Below are positions 10,749 through 23,579 of a stretch of DNA of 64,000 nucleotides, in pieces. Under the pieces are notes generated by a model. The model had not been told where the DNA came from, did no database searches, and worked only from the letters and a program-made list of their open reading frames with translations. The DNA comes from Nereocystis luetkeana. Taxonomy: Eukaryota > Sar > Phaeophyceae > Laminariales > Laminariaceae. The stretch covers positions 2,727,001 to 2,791,000 of the forward strand of contig JARUPZ010000027.1 in the NCBI GenBank assembly GCA_031213475.1. Reading direction: 5' to 3'. Position 1 is the first letter of the stretch. Every line of letters starts with the position of its first letter. The translations under genes and the position numbers were made by a program.

Positions 10749-13700
10749 TCACTCCTTGATCTGCAGGTGCGCCTGTTCCCAGTCGTAGTTCTCATTGTAC
10801 TTGTAACCCATCTTCTCCACTAGCTCGTCGCTCTCCTTGGGACCGCGAGACCCGAATTCGTAAGCCACGGGAGGGATCTCTCCGGCGTCGATTGCCTTGA
10901 GCACGGGCGTGAAAATCTTCCACGCCTCAAGGAGCTCGTCGCTGCGCACGAACGTGGCCTGCTTGCCACGAAGCACCTCGAGCACCAGACGCGTGTAGGC
11001 GTCAGGGCTGTATAAGGAGAAAACATCGTTGGGGGGGGGGCAGGGAGGAAATGTTTTGGCGATATTCGTACTGATCGTTGTTTTTGAAACCACATTCACT
11101 ACAACACTACAGGCAGTAGTGGAACCTACAGCAGTTCGTCGCTCTTTGGTGGGCAGGGACGAGACGCTTGGGCGACATTCAAGCTCATGCGTGACCTTGT
11201 GTATCGCTTCGTCCTGTGCCTGAAGGCTGGATATAAGTAATGTGCCCATGGCATTTTGCTTTCCACCTTATTTCGCGGCAAAACGGCCGGCCCAGACAAC
11301 GGCCGAGACACCTCCGGGGAAGCAACGTAAGCACATATAGGTCGCGTGCTGAGTCGACTTTCGGATGATCCATTTGAAGAACGAGCGTGGGGAAAATTCA
11401 AACCGTTCATCAGCCAATGGACCGACCCCGCCTGGCGGCCGCAGTTTTAGGTGAAATATTAATGTTGGCCACAGGTTGTTTGCACAGTGCAGCGGTCGTA
11501 ACTTTCACACTAAATTGAAACGTCGCGCTGCCTCACCCCGTAAGATACTACTGGTGTACGTTCTACCGCCTCCTTCGTTATTTTGAGAGGGCTTTAATCA
11601 CTCAGGATCACTCGACGCATGGCGTGTAACCGACTTTGGGTTGCCCGGTGTCCGCATGGGGCGCAACGGAACGACACTTGGGTCGATGCATAGCTCGATA
11701 CTGTTTCTTTTTTTGAAATACATTTCCACTCCAGGGGGTTTGGAGCTTGTCCTGTCATCACGGACTGCCATGCCATAATTTGGCGATGAGTTCACATGTC
11801 TGAATAACAATATCAACAGAACTTTAACTTACTTGTAGAGCGAAGCGTAACGCTCCCCGTAGCTCAGGTCGAGCTCGGACTGGATCGGCCTGTTTGCCAG
11901 GCCAGGCGCCTTGACGTTGGTCTTGAAGTAGATCGATTCCTCCGGCTTGAGCTTCATGACCAGCTCGTTACGCGGGAGGGGGATGTCCTCGAACGCGAAA
12001 GATCCCGCAGGGACGTCCTTGAATTGGATGCGCACCTGTGTGCAGGGACCACGTGCACGAGTACGGTGTAAGGGTCAGGCGCTGCACAAAAACTACAGGA
12101 CAGGTAAGGGCAGATTTTACATGGACGCCAAAACAACGAATGGTGTAATTACTGTTCACGTCAACAAGCAGCAGGAAACTGAGACCTTCACTAACAAGCA
12201 TGAGCTCTCTCTCTCGATACCGCGCGGCTGCTGCATCAATCGTTCTGACGTGAATCAGACCATACAGAGAAAGAAAAACAAGGGCGCTTTGCTGAGGTGT
12301 TGCACTCACAAGCGGCCGTTGCCCTACACACAAAACCCAATGCGTACAATAAGCGTCATCGCCAGAAGCGCTACCCAGGCACACAAAACGCGAGGACAAA
12401 CACCTGGTTTGCATGTTATTACTGCCAGATTGGCAGAGCGGGAATAAGCTTACCTCTGCTTTGGTTTCGTTGAGAGCCTTGCCCGCCTTGAAGATGAACG
12501 GCACTCCCGCCCAACGGCGGTTCTTGACGAACAGCACGCACGTCGCGAACGTGGGGCAGTTGGAGTCGTTCGGCACACCCTCATCTGCGACAGTCAAGTC
12601 ACAAACGCGGCGCACGAAAGTATGTCAACAGGCGTCCAACCCCCGTGGCGAAAGATCCACCAAACAGGGCTAAGCTACCTGCGCCAGGGTACAGAGACCG
12701 CCCAAATTACTCGTTAGAAAAACTCCGTTTTTTCACAGCGAGAGAGGCAACGTGCAACACCCCCCTCCCCCCTCGGAAGTTGTGGTGATCACCCGAACGA
12801 GCGGTACCAGTGACGGAGCATCAAGACTATCCACGACACACAACAACGGTGCAAAAGGATACACTCACCATCCTTGTATCCGGGCTGCGAGCCGTCTTCG
12901 CTCCCGACGTACTGGCCAAGAATAACGTTGTCCGCGGTGACGGGCTCGATACACTTCAACACGGCCACCTGCGTATTACCAACGCAACACCAAGAGTCGG
13001 GGAAGGGGAGCAAATATACATATTTAGCTCATCATGTTTATGTTGTCACGAGAAAGGTCGCAAGGAACCCACGGGAGGTTTCCTCCACGGTGGTACTGGT
13101 ACTGCTCATCCACACCCTTTTCGTCAACGGCACCGGGGGCGTATCTTGGGCGTGGCAAATCCATTTTTTTTTCACAAATCGAGCGCTTCCCCATAAAAAA
13201 AGCACGGAGACCTCGGGTGTACATCGCATTCTCGTTTCCGCCCATGCAAACGACCTAACACAGACGTGACAGACAGGACGCCTCAGAATCAGTTTTCAAG
13301 TTTTACCATTTCGGGGCCCAACTCGAAAAGTGCAACGCTATACATCATCACATAGCAACAACCCGATACCGCAAACACGCGAATCGTTGCTATTACCTTG
13401 GCGTCCCTAACGTAGTCGGCGCTTCCGGTGCCCGAGACGCGAATGGGTTGTTCCATAGCAATCAGGGTGAAGACCTGCACCATAGACATGCGAAAATAGC
13501 GCGAGTGGGTGAAAAATCGGAGAAATACGTAGGAAACACACGAAACCCAGCGACCATACGCGGTAACTACATAAAATTGAGCATTAAAAACGAACCCCAT
13601 CCGAGGTGCTGGTGTGCTGGCAGCCCAAGAGGTGTAAACGTGCAACCCGCGTCACCTACTGAGGGTGCACGCACACGCGCCATACACGAACTCTATAGTC

Positions 13701-15882
13701 ATTGCGGGACAAACGCGCAATTCCAAAAGCGCTTCAGATGCCTCTATTACACCGAATCTACTAAATCGATGCGCCAGTGTATTTACAAGGAGCGCGCACC
13801 GATCTAAACACTCATGTATCGCATTTAATCCATGTTATATGGAGCTCACTACGGCGCTGCCAGGAATTTTTTATCGCGATAACCCTTGGTCATGCATGAT
13901 ATCGAGTACACCCCCCCCCCCCCCCCCGGCCCGTTAGAGCCTTCGTGCGAAACTGTCTAAAAAACAATCTCGACCTCAAAAGACCTCAAAATACTTCACT
14001 TGCCCAATGAAACCTACTGTAGCGGAGACCCTGAACGCACCTGCATGAGATGGTTCTGGATGACGTCGCGGATGATACCGTATCTGAGTAGAAACAAGGG
14101 AACGAATTGGTTGGTTAGCCTTTGTTAGCCTTTGCACGCCAGGCGATTCCTTCCATCAGGGAGCGTGGCATCAGAGGCATCACCACCATCATGCATATTA
14201 ATCCACAAACCGGTCAGGACGATGGGGCCAGGTGCGCGTCGCAGGTCATATCATTGCTCAGCATCTAACTTGGGGCGATCAGAAACTCAAGATATTTACC
14301 TGGTACATATTTTCCACACTTCGCAGCGCAACTAGTGCTTTAATAGCTCGAGCTCACACGTTGTGCTCGGACTGCCGCAAGGATAAGTACGAGATGAAAG
14401 ATGAATATCTGACCTGTCGAAGTAGCCCCCTCTTCCTTCCGTTCCAAAGTCCTCCTTGAACGTGAACGTCACACTCTGGACGTAGTTGTTGTTCCAGATG
14501 GGCTCGAACATGGTGTTGGAGAAGCGCAAGACGAGCAAGTTCTGCGTCATTTCCTTTCCAAGGTAGTGGTCGATGCGGTAGACGTACGACTCGCCGAAGT
14601 GGTGGCCCAGCTCTTCGGTAAGCTGCATTATATTACAGCGAATCACAGCACCGCAGCGACGGAAAGGAGCAATGGGGGGCCGTTGTTGGAGGTGACATGC
14701 ATCGGACGGACATTGCTGCTGAGTGAATCATACCATGCATTCACACCCATTATTGAGCATAAGATTGGAGACACTAACTGGCGCACGATTTGAGCTTACC
14801 TTAGCGCAATCGTCTCACATGTGGGACAGATAAGGGTCTACTAAAGAGCACCTACAGTATATTCTATATATGAGACGTTGAGGCAACACCTCAGAATGGG
14901 CGGCAAGTCTGGCCCAACACTGCCACCAGGAAATCGAATACACCACGTAGTGCTGGCAGTAAAGCGAAGCGACACTTCAGTGTAACACCGGTCTGACCTG
15001 CAAAGCAGACTCGTAGTCATGACCGAATGGCTTCTCCACCACGAGCCTCGTGAAACCAGTCGCGCTAATGCCGACTTGCTTGATGGACGCGGCCGTGTCC
15101 AGGAAAACGTTGGGGGGGATCGCGAAGTAAAACACACGGTTCGCGATGTCCCCTTCGCCTGTCTGACTCTCCCACACCTCCAGGTCAGCGGTCATCTTCC
15201 CCATCGCCTCCACCGACCCGTAGCCGCCTGTCGTGCGAACATCGTTCAAGTGTGCATCAAGGTCTTGAGAAAATCACCGAACAAGGTGTAAAGGATGGGG
15301 AATTTTTCGACCACGCACCACACGAAGCAGTCTGGGGTGCTGGGTTCAGGCATGGCGTATTTTTGTGTTCTAGTGCTCGTGTTATCGCTGCGCGTTCACA
15401 GTATTACAGACGGCTTGACTTCATCTTCACATCTCACTTCATTCAGATCAAGAACACCAAACGTGATCGTTTTTAGGTCGCTTACATGGATCCCTTCCGA
15501 AACCACGATAAAAAAAGTGAAAACTGCCAATAACATCAACGCCACAAAAGTATGATACCTGGCAAGTCCGTACAATATATGGAACTAATAATTACGTCCT
15601 ATCGCGATTCGCAGAGGCTGGCACTTGCATTAATATCATAAGCGGCTCGTGGGGACACCCTTAAGAACGCCTCCTCGGCCGTCGGGACTCACCGGAGCGA
15701 TAGTATACACGCTGGAGGAACTCGTCAACCATGGCATCAGGCTCGGCGCCTTTCTTCGTGAGGTACGGCTTCAGCTTCCCGCGGAGGTCGTCGTCACTCA
15801 TGCCTGACCGCGAGTATCCGCATATCGTCACGAACTTCGGCAAGAAGTCGTGTCGGTAGAGGTCCAACAAAGCCGGGAACGT
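10749..15882 (-). CDS. G6PD: Glucose-6-phosphate dehydrogenase, exons 2-10
   Basis: Oxidises glucose-6-phosphate to 6-phosphogluconolactone with NADP+, the entry step of the oxidative pentose phosphate pathway. Exons on the minus strand: 15882-15693, 15227-14998, 14622-14414, 14083-14041, 13474-13397, 12968-12869, 12584-12454, 12035-11833 and 11007-10749 (TGA). With exon 1 at 48,326-48,201 they total 1,569 nt, 522 residues, close to the usual length (human enzyme 515). Visible motifs: [17 protein letters not shown] right after the dinucleotide fingerprint; EKPFG at 170-174; substrate-site RIDHYLGKE at 198-206; RDVIQNH with the catalytic base His263 in the 43-nt exon 5; and NNVxLGQYVG- and RSDELxEAWxIFTP-type blocks nearer the C-terminus. 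Numbering matches the human protein from 170 to 263. All introns are GT-AG; introns 3 and 4 use the less usual donor GTCAGA. No presequence is evident, so a cytosolic enzyme is likely. No internal stop or frameshift was seen. Confidence 0.96.
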
Positions 15883-16014
15883 CTGCAACACGGCAAGCGT
15901 AACGACGAGGCATGACATACAGCGTCATGGATTAGACCCAGAACCACGTACAATTTAACAGCGCGTTCAACCCGTATCCCGGCAATATGGTACCCGCTAC
16001 TTACCAAGTACATA

Positions 16015-17800
16015 CCTCGTTAATAGAATAATGCATCATGCGCGTTGACGTTCCAGTCTTAAGTCTTGCTCTGGGGCAGAGTGCACAACAATCTCGTACT
16101 CGGCGGATTCTTACACGAGATCGGGTGAATCCAAGTTAGCAAGAGTCGGCACAACTCACTACTATATAATCAACATGAAAACCAAGTGTGTATGTACCCG
16201 TGCATGCCAACCAGACAGGGCGCCTAGAAAACAAGCGCTTTTTAGAGAGGAAGCCACTACGATGCATACCAGGTACCAGGTATTATTTACCAGGTATATT
16301 ACTACCAGGTATTAGTTACTTCATATCGGTATCATACTGTTATGTTCCGTATATATAAAGGTTAAGGTTGTGACAAGCGGATGCCTCCTGCTGCAACTAC
16401 CCACTCGGTTCGCAGCAGGCGCTCTGAGTACACCATCATAACATTGTACCCATACCTGGAAGCTCGTCAGTACACATAGTACTATTCGTCAGTGCCAGTA
16501 CAGTATACTACAGTAAGAAGTAAATACTGGTACTGGCCGACCATGCTGCCAGTAATATTTTGTAACGAGTTCATGCACTGCTTAGTTGCTTGCTCCCGCA
16601 AGCCGGCTGTACATATTCTATCACGACAGCACAGCAGGATCTGTCGCAAGTAGTATTCACTGCGTATTTTCAAGGTATGATACTGCGAGCAAGGGGTGAA
16701 ACTGCGAGTACTGGACTCTATTACCAAGTATTTCCAGGCTCGCCATACTCCGAGTTCCGAGTACTGTACTGGGGTCTATTATACCCAGTGATTTGGACGT
16801 CATGATGCTCGCTTTCGAGTGCTGCAAACCATCGAGTATACTCGTTCGTAATGCCCGAGTATTTTGGCAGTATGCCCAGTAACCAGTGTACTGCCACAAC
16901 CTGTGCGCAGCCTGGTATACCGCGTGTTGCTATCAATATGGATTCCAGGTAGCCTTGCAGTACCATAAAAATAGCGTAAAGGTCTCTCTGCTTGTCGTCG
17001 CCCGCGGAGTATTTCTCACATTAATTGGTAAATTATCGATCACGTCAGATCGTCCCGCCTATTGCGAGTGTGAGGTAAAATGTCTCTCATATGAGCGTCC
17101 GCTGAGGACCAACGCCCCAAACGGGTAGGGTGGACCGTAACTGGACCAAGTCCGGCGGGAAGGCCTCATAGCCTCGGTTTTTGATAGTGGGTGAGCTCGC
17201 GCAAGTCCCACACGACCCGAGAGAGATGAGTCTCCCGGGTGGCTATCTCCGCCGCACCTGCCCCTCTCGGGGGTCAGCGAGGTCGGGTCAACGTGCCCAA
17301 GCGCCAGTAGCAACAGCAGCCTGTGCTGATGCTGCAACGGGAGCTATACTGCAGTGGGTTAAATTGGCACACGACACGAGAACGTGGAAGTGTGGTGAGC
17401 TTTAGCTTTAGTTTTACCAATCCGCCGGAGGATAAACAAAAAAAAAACAGTGGCTATATATACTCGGGAAAATTGACAGTATTGCACCTCCTCCCGGACC
17501 ATTTTTCTATTCTCAACGTATCGGGGGTATGAGCTGATGAGCTGCTGCCTCCCGACCCTCTTGGCGTCTCGCATGCTCGGACCTGCCGCTACGTGGTGAC
17601 CTCGATTTCTGTTACACCTCATATACCTCAGGTTCACAGTCTGTAACCTCTACATAAGCCGCCAGCGCGAATAATCTTCGGATGTGCTTGGGGGAGGGGG
17701 TGTACTCGAAAACGAGAACGTGGCCGGGCGCAAGCACACACACGGCCCTACACCCTTGAAAGCGCACGTCTAGCGTTGCTTGGCATGTCTCCTGACATCT
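16015..17800. other. Intron sequence, no gene recognised
   Basis: Low-complexity, partly repetitive sequence. 16,265-16,320 holds a cluster of ACCAGGTA words, and 16,490-16,900 is dense in CAGTACTG-like words. Short open frames on both strands have no motif. Confidence 0.45.
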
Positions 17801-17811
17801 TTCATGGAAAT

Positions 17812-18070
17812 TGGTGAGGGGGGGGCAACAGGAGGAGTACAAGGAAAACCCCGGTGGACCAAAGTAGGAAGGAAACGGCAGACAAGGTAGTAGCAAGGTA
17901 CCAGGTCGACCACAGCAGTAGTATGTGGAACATGCCTATGCTACTCGTACCGCCAATTGCTGCAGCTGGTTCGAACGTGATCTTCCTGTGTTCTCTTTTT
18001 CTTTTTGCGCTTTGGTACTCGGTGATTTTCTTTTGGTTACTATTCCTCTTTCTTCCGTCTTGTCTTTATG
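17812..18070 (+). mobile_element. LINE 3' end remnant
   Basis: Plus-strand words match the LINE 3' coding end and UTR: a G-run then gcaacaggaggagtac, gtaggaaggaaacggcagac, gcagctggttcgaacgtg (about 17,961) and gcgctttggtactcggtga. It is truncated at both sides. Confidence 0.6.
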
Positions 18071-19540
18071 ACCAAAGATGTCAGGAGACATGTCCGTGTC
18101 AAGCTCTGTCAAGGCAAATATATCTGTCTAGACATTTGTCCCCTACCCCTCTGGCAGAAAAAGTCTCACTACATGTGTGGAAACCCCTATTTTAATATTT
18201 TTACGTGCAGCTGTTTTAGACTTGCACCCCGTCTGACTGAGAACCGGGTACACGGAACCGTCGGAGCCGGAACCGTCCCGGTCCGACTCACGGAATCGCC
18301 GGTATTTTTACCCCGGGTACCCGTCAATTGTTCTCTTACGGAGCCGACTAGCTTATAGGTTGATTTATACATACTCTGCAGCGGCTGTGCCTCTAGACTC
18401 TTGCCTCTCGCCCCTGCAGACTACAGACCGAGAAAAAGGGAATATACCCCTACCTACCTTCGCACAACACGATACACACACGATACCCCTACCAGCGTAA
18501 GCGGCTCTACTATACCATGAACCAGGATATAGACCAAAATCAAAAGTCCAAACCTTTCGATGTTTGCTGCTGTTCGCAGAGACTGCTGTGATGTGTTCAC
18601 GGCAATGAGAGATCGCACCACAATGGTTTCCGCCCGGGGTTGATATATTGGATGTTTTATGAGATGTTTGGACGGATATCGGTATATGGGTTCTCTTATA
18701 TTTTGGGATTTTTATATGTATATGTTAACAATGTGTTTTCCGTTGCAGCAGTATGGGCGAAGGTTTCCCCAGCATTTATCACTTCCTTTTTCGTTGTTTC
18801 TCGGTGCGTGTGGGTTTTTGTAGCATGATTTGTTTTTGATGCAACCAATTATAATGGAAGGATGTTCCTGATCACTTGACCAGCGCGATAAGGGTTGGAG
18901 GAAAATTACATTCCATGCTTTTGTTTCAACGCCACATTCCCCGTTACTCCCCACCTCTCTACTCAATCCCACAGAGAAAACACCCTACCTACTTTCCTTC
19001 AGCTTACTCTCTTCGGCATGATTCATCGAGAGCGGCGAAAATAAAAGTCATACTTTCCCACCTTTGCCATTCACCACCCCATCCCCGCTCAAATGCTAAA
19101 AAGGGGAGCAAATAGTATGGTAACCCGGGTACCCGTCTCCGCTCAAATGCTAAAAAGGGAGCAAATAGTGTCTGCTAACCCTGGTACCCGGTTCCGGTTC
19201 CGCCTCAACCGCCCCCCACCCGGTCGGGTACCCGGTTCCAATTTTGGAGGCCGGGGGGCAACTCTACGCTGTTTTAATCGTTTCTGTGGAGCTTATTTTG
19301 AAATATCGAGATTATGCTATTCAATTGCATCTTTCTGTAGATCGGACTCGGGATTGTATTAAAAAAATGCCGAAAAAGCCAGAAAAAACAACAGGAAAAC
19401 ACACTATTTTCGACAATATCTTGAGGCGTTTCTGGAAGAACGGGGATTTTTCTTCGCATCCCCGGGTTTTGGCTGTCAAGGCTGTTTTTTGAAGACATTT
19501 GCCTTGACGGTGTCTGTCGAGGGGCAACAGCGCTGTCTCC
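18071..19540. other. Intron sequence with GGTACCC-rich repeats
   Basis: 18,230-18,330 and 19,115-19,260 are rich in cgggtacccg/accggttcc words, and a 54-bp unit starting cgctcaaatgctaaaaa is tandemly duplicated at about 19,086-19,180. No gene is recognised. Confidence 0.5.
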
Positions 19541-19544
19541 CGAC

Positions 19545-20283
19545 ATCTTTGCTCATGACAGGAGTTTGTGGCGTAGATGGATGACGAGCCTACTTTGCTT
19601 GTTTCATTTTTTCTGACGCATCCTCTCCCGGGGTGAGCCATAGTTGACGAAAGCAGGACGGAGACGGCAGGCAAGGTACCAACGTGCCAGACCGACGAGA
19701 GTAGTAGGTGGAACCTGGCTATGCTATTAATACTCGTAACTCGTAACACAAACTGCTGCGGCTACCTCGAAGGTGATTCATTTTCTTGATTGGATTTCTT
19801 CGTTGTGTTTTGGTGTTTGCCTGTTCCCTGGTATTTCTGTTGGTTCTTTTCCAAAATTTCGACATTTTTTTCGCGCAATTCTTCAATCTTCCATATTTTC
19901 TTGTTTTCTTTTCTTCAATATTGGAATGGTAACGAACTTGAGATTTTTGCTTCTGCAGAATTTCACGAATAGTGACAGAATGCCTCCGTATATCGATACA
20001 TATCTCCAATTATTTCCAAACTTTGGAATTTTAGGAAAAAACGCTCTCCGATAAGAATGAGCCTTAGTCTTGCATTGTGTGTTGTTTCTGTAGCTCGTTG
20101 TAGAATGTCTGCCACATCCCCTGCGGGGGGGGCACGACACTGTTCTTTCCTTTCTTCTTTTCCTTCCTCGTCCTGTCTTTCAATTTTTTTGTTTGCTAGT
20201 TCTTTTGTTTTGTCTCTTCTGTAGAGTTTGTATGCCGTGCCTGTCGTATCTATTAATAGTACGGTGATGACGTGACATTTCAT
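19545..20283 (+). mobile_element. LINE 3' UTR remnant with nested repeat N
   Basis: 19,560-19,770 and 20,060-20,270 match consecutive parts of the LINE 3' UTR in plus orientation. Between them, about 19,775-20,060 is a different repeat (ttttgcgcaatt-like word, gaatttcacgaatagtgaca, ctctccgataagaatgagcc), also present at 23,345-23,575. Confidence 0.6.
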
Positions 20284-21072
20284 TGCACTACTGTGTGTGT
20301 GTGTGTGTGTGTTCTTCACATTAAACCGTTCTTTCTACCCGTCGACATCCAGCACAACCAGTGTCCGTGCCGATTCTTCCATCCTAGAAGAGATACAAGT
20401 TCTGTGGTCACAAAGCTACGCCACAGAGATACTACGTTGCCACGTGTGCAGTGTGAACTGCAGTGGGCAATGCAAAGCCATGTCATCATACTAGATACGA
20501 CAGGCACGACATACGCAATCTATGAAATAGTGAAACGAAAAGAAACAATCAAAGAGAAAACAAAAACAAGGTAGACAAGTCGAAAAAGAAAAAGAAGAAA
20601 AATGAAAGCAAAATCTAGGAGAAACAATCTGTCGTGCCCCCCCCCCCGCAGGCGAGGTGGCCTACACTTGAAAAAGAACGAGCTGGAAAAAAGAAGAAAT
20701 AACAAAAGACACCACTGCTTGTGAACAGAGTAAGACAAAGAACCAAGGAGAAAGTAACAAGGAAAAATAACAAAGGGGAAATAACAGGCAGACCAAAGCC
20801 CAAAGCACCTTCTAGGTGGCGGCAGCAGCTTGTGGTACGAGTAGTATAGCCAGGTTCTCCCTGCTAATCCGCCTGGTACCTTGCTACCCAGACTGCCGTC
20901 TCCGCCCTGCGTTCGTCAACTATGCCCAGCCCCTTGGCGTCAGACAATACGAGCCGAGCAGAGCAGGTTCGTCTTCCAACCACGCCACACGGCTCCTTGA
21001 GTACGGCTTATCAATCAGAAAAGGAAGAGGAAGAGAAAAAATGAAATGAAAATCACGGAGAGTCAGCGCAAG

Positions 21073-21103
<31 letters not shown>

Positions 21104-21510
21104 GAAACTAAAAGAGAAGACAAGGGAAGACCACGTTCGAGCCAGCTGCACCAGTTGGTAGCACTAGTAGTATGGTCATATTCTACTTCCTAGTCGACTT
21201 GGTGCCTTGCTACCCTGTCTGCCATCTCCTTCCTACTTTCGTCTACCGCCGTTTCCCTTCTACCCCTCCTGTTCCCCCCCCTCTCCGCATTCACTCGGTC
21301 GGGCTTTATGCCACTTCTCCTGTTGCCCCCTCCCCCCCCGTTCCTGTCTACTCTGCTCACTGGACAACAATGGAGTATCTCTCTGCTGTGGCGTAGTTTT
21401 GTGACCACAGAACTTTGTATCTCTCTAGGCTTGAAGAATCGGCACGGACACCGGTTGTGCTGGATGTCGACGGGTAGGAATAACGGTTCAATGTCAACAA
21501 CACACGTACT
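20284..21510 (-). mobile_element. LINE deletion derivative with both terminal modules
   Basis: The minus-strand 3' end is the AC/TG-repeat tail at 20,290-20,312 followed by the terminal module to about 20,430 and the 3' UTR to about 21,180. The LINE C-terminal sequence continues to 21,345 and then jumps at about 21,346 to a second terminal module (21,392-21,505) in inverted orientation. Nearly all of the endonuclease/RT region is missing. An A-run lies at 21,069-21,101. Confidence 0.75.
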
Positions 21511-22860
21511 TCATATTAAACATTTCCTTTCTATGCACGGGAGTCGATATCGGGCACACGTCCGTTCCTATCCTTTCTTCCAAGAGATATCGCCTGTAGT
21601 CACAAAACCACGTGTAATAAACCATACGAGTACAAAAGATGCCCACTGTCTTGATAGCGATGACTATTTATACTATACCAGGTACCTGGTACGCCATTAG
21701 TCGCCAGATCCCGAAGCCAGGGGGGGTTCTGTCACTCAGGGGCTGCTGCGACAAAGCTCGCGGTTAATACTGTTGAACGCGTTTTTCATTGCTGCGATAC
21801 ACGTAACTGCATTAGTGCGAGGACGATAAAATATCGTCAGGGATTGGTTCATCTCGGGGAGCTTGTGGTGCTCGAAAAAGAGGTGTCATGGTATGCGTGG
21901 GCAGGGCCGTGTGTGTGTGTGTTTTCGACTGTTAGGGCCAATCTTAACGAGGCCAAAACCCCCCCAAAAAAACGAGCAGACGTTCGTTTTTCGCAAAAAA
22001 CAGCAGGTTGGGTCCCCTAACGAGAAGAAAAAAACGGAAAAAAAACAAACAAAAAGACGGCCATCGCTGTTCGATGGCAGACGTTTGAATGTCGAGTGGG
22101 ACTCATGTCGAAAACTTGTTGTTGTTCTCACATTAACTCTCTGACTAAGGAGTCCGTGGTCACACAAAGGTGCTGGAGCCCTAGGAAGATCTGAAAAACA
22201 AAAAACAAAAAATCGAAAATTCGGCTGCCTCAAAATACACGAGACGAAAAAAGCGCACACAAGATAAAACCAAGGTGCAAAACTGAACTAACATGGCCGC
22301 GGGTATATCCTCTCAACTATAACATAGAAGAGTACCCTCGTTCCCACCACTAACCAAGTTGTGGCTGCTGACTACCAGGTACAGCGGATGCTGTCTGAAG
22401 TGCTGCCTGCACCGTACGAAACGCACGGTAGTCGTGAAAACGAAAGAGGAACACACCTGCCTGCTATCTGGAGTGCTGTCAGAGTTATGTCGAAAACTAT
22501 ACCGCCACAGCCACTTCCTGATCCCCCGGTTTCTTGCGAGGGCGCCCCATGATTCCCTACCCATATGTGCTCGCGCCGTCAGCAGACAAGCCGCGTGGCA
22601 GCCACAGGCACTAACTACCTGGCCTTCGTGCGCTTGCCAACCGGTCGTAAAAACTTTATCGGAACTTCATCCCAACGCTTCGAGCTCCTCCTATTTTCCT
22701 CTTCGACCCTGGGTATCCCATATTCCGTTTACTTGGCACCCATTTCGTCTTTATTAAGTCTGGGACTTAAAAAAAACGAAATGTGAAAACGGAGGTATCG
22801 GGATCTCTAGTTCTATTTTTTTTAATTTGACCCAATAAAACTCACGCGCTCTTTAGTTCT
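21511..22860. other. Intron sequence with a Harbinger-like end
   Basis: A TTA followed by GGGCCAATCTTAACGAGG at 21,932-21,952 is an end of the element family seen intact at 35.7 kb; a convincing partner end was not found. 22,110-22,190 resembles the ttgttctcacattaac block of the composite repeat. The open frames at 22,359-22,757 carry no motif. Confidence 0.4.
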
Positions 22861-23115
22861 GCTCCTCGCTTTTTTATTTCGCTTTTTTTTCGTTTATTTT
22901 GCCCCCGTTAGGAACGGCCACTGTAGTAGCGGTATCACTCTTAGTCCAGCTTTTGGACAAAATCCGCGTCACAAGTGTCCCTTCTCCCCCCGGTACGTGC
23001 CTTTGTTTTCATCAGCAATCCCACTGCTCGTCGATTTTCACCGAAAGTTGTTAACTCACGCTCTCGCGCTTACGAGTATATGTGTTTACTCGGCGATAAT
23101 TGAACCCTTATAAAT
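22860..23115 (-). mobile_element. SINE subfamily B copy
   Basis: On the minus strand, tcgtaagcgcgagagcgtgag, tcgacgagcagtggg and ggcacgtaccgg occur in the same order as in the copy at 3165-3420. The tRNA-like head is not preserved. Confidence 0.5.
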
Positions 23116-23344
23116 GTTTTTAGTGAGCACGAGAGGACCACGCCGATGACGAAAAAAATGCCTCCGAGTCGGCGGAGACTGCTGAAAATATCAATTACGA
23201 CCATCGTTGTGACCGTTTTCGATGATACACAGAGACTACTATGCTGTTACGAACATCGGGCCAGGCATCCCAAGTCCCAGTGCTAGTCACTGAGGCAGCT
23301 CGAAATCGGAGTAGACGTGTAGACAACCGATGCGGTTCTTTGGG

Positions 23345-23575
23345 TCATTCTTGCCGGAGAGCTATTTTTTCCATAATTTCCACATATTTTTGCGCAATTT
23401 TTCAATCTTTCCATTTTTTTCCCAAAGATATGAAATTTAACGGAAGTTGATTTTTATCTGGAGAATTTCACGAATAATGACAGAACGCCTCCGTATATTG
23501 AAACATATATATTTCCAAACTTTACAAATTATGGAAAACCACTCTCCGATAAGAACGAGCCTTAGGCCATTTCTT
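23345..23575 (+). repeat. Dispersed repeat N, second copy
   Basis: Shares gaatttcacgaataatgaca, gcctccgtatattga and ctctccgataagaacgagcc with 19,775-20,060. About 220 bp long; no coding potential seen. Confidence 0.6.
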
Positions 23576-23579
23576 ATCG

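Noticed and set aside
16015-18100. Alternative first exon for G6PD near exon 2
   Set aside because: Minus-strand frames here were scanned for the GxxGDLA fingerprint and none carries it, whereas 48.2 kb fits in sequence, phase and splice signal.
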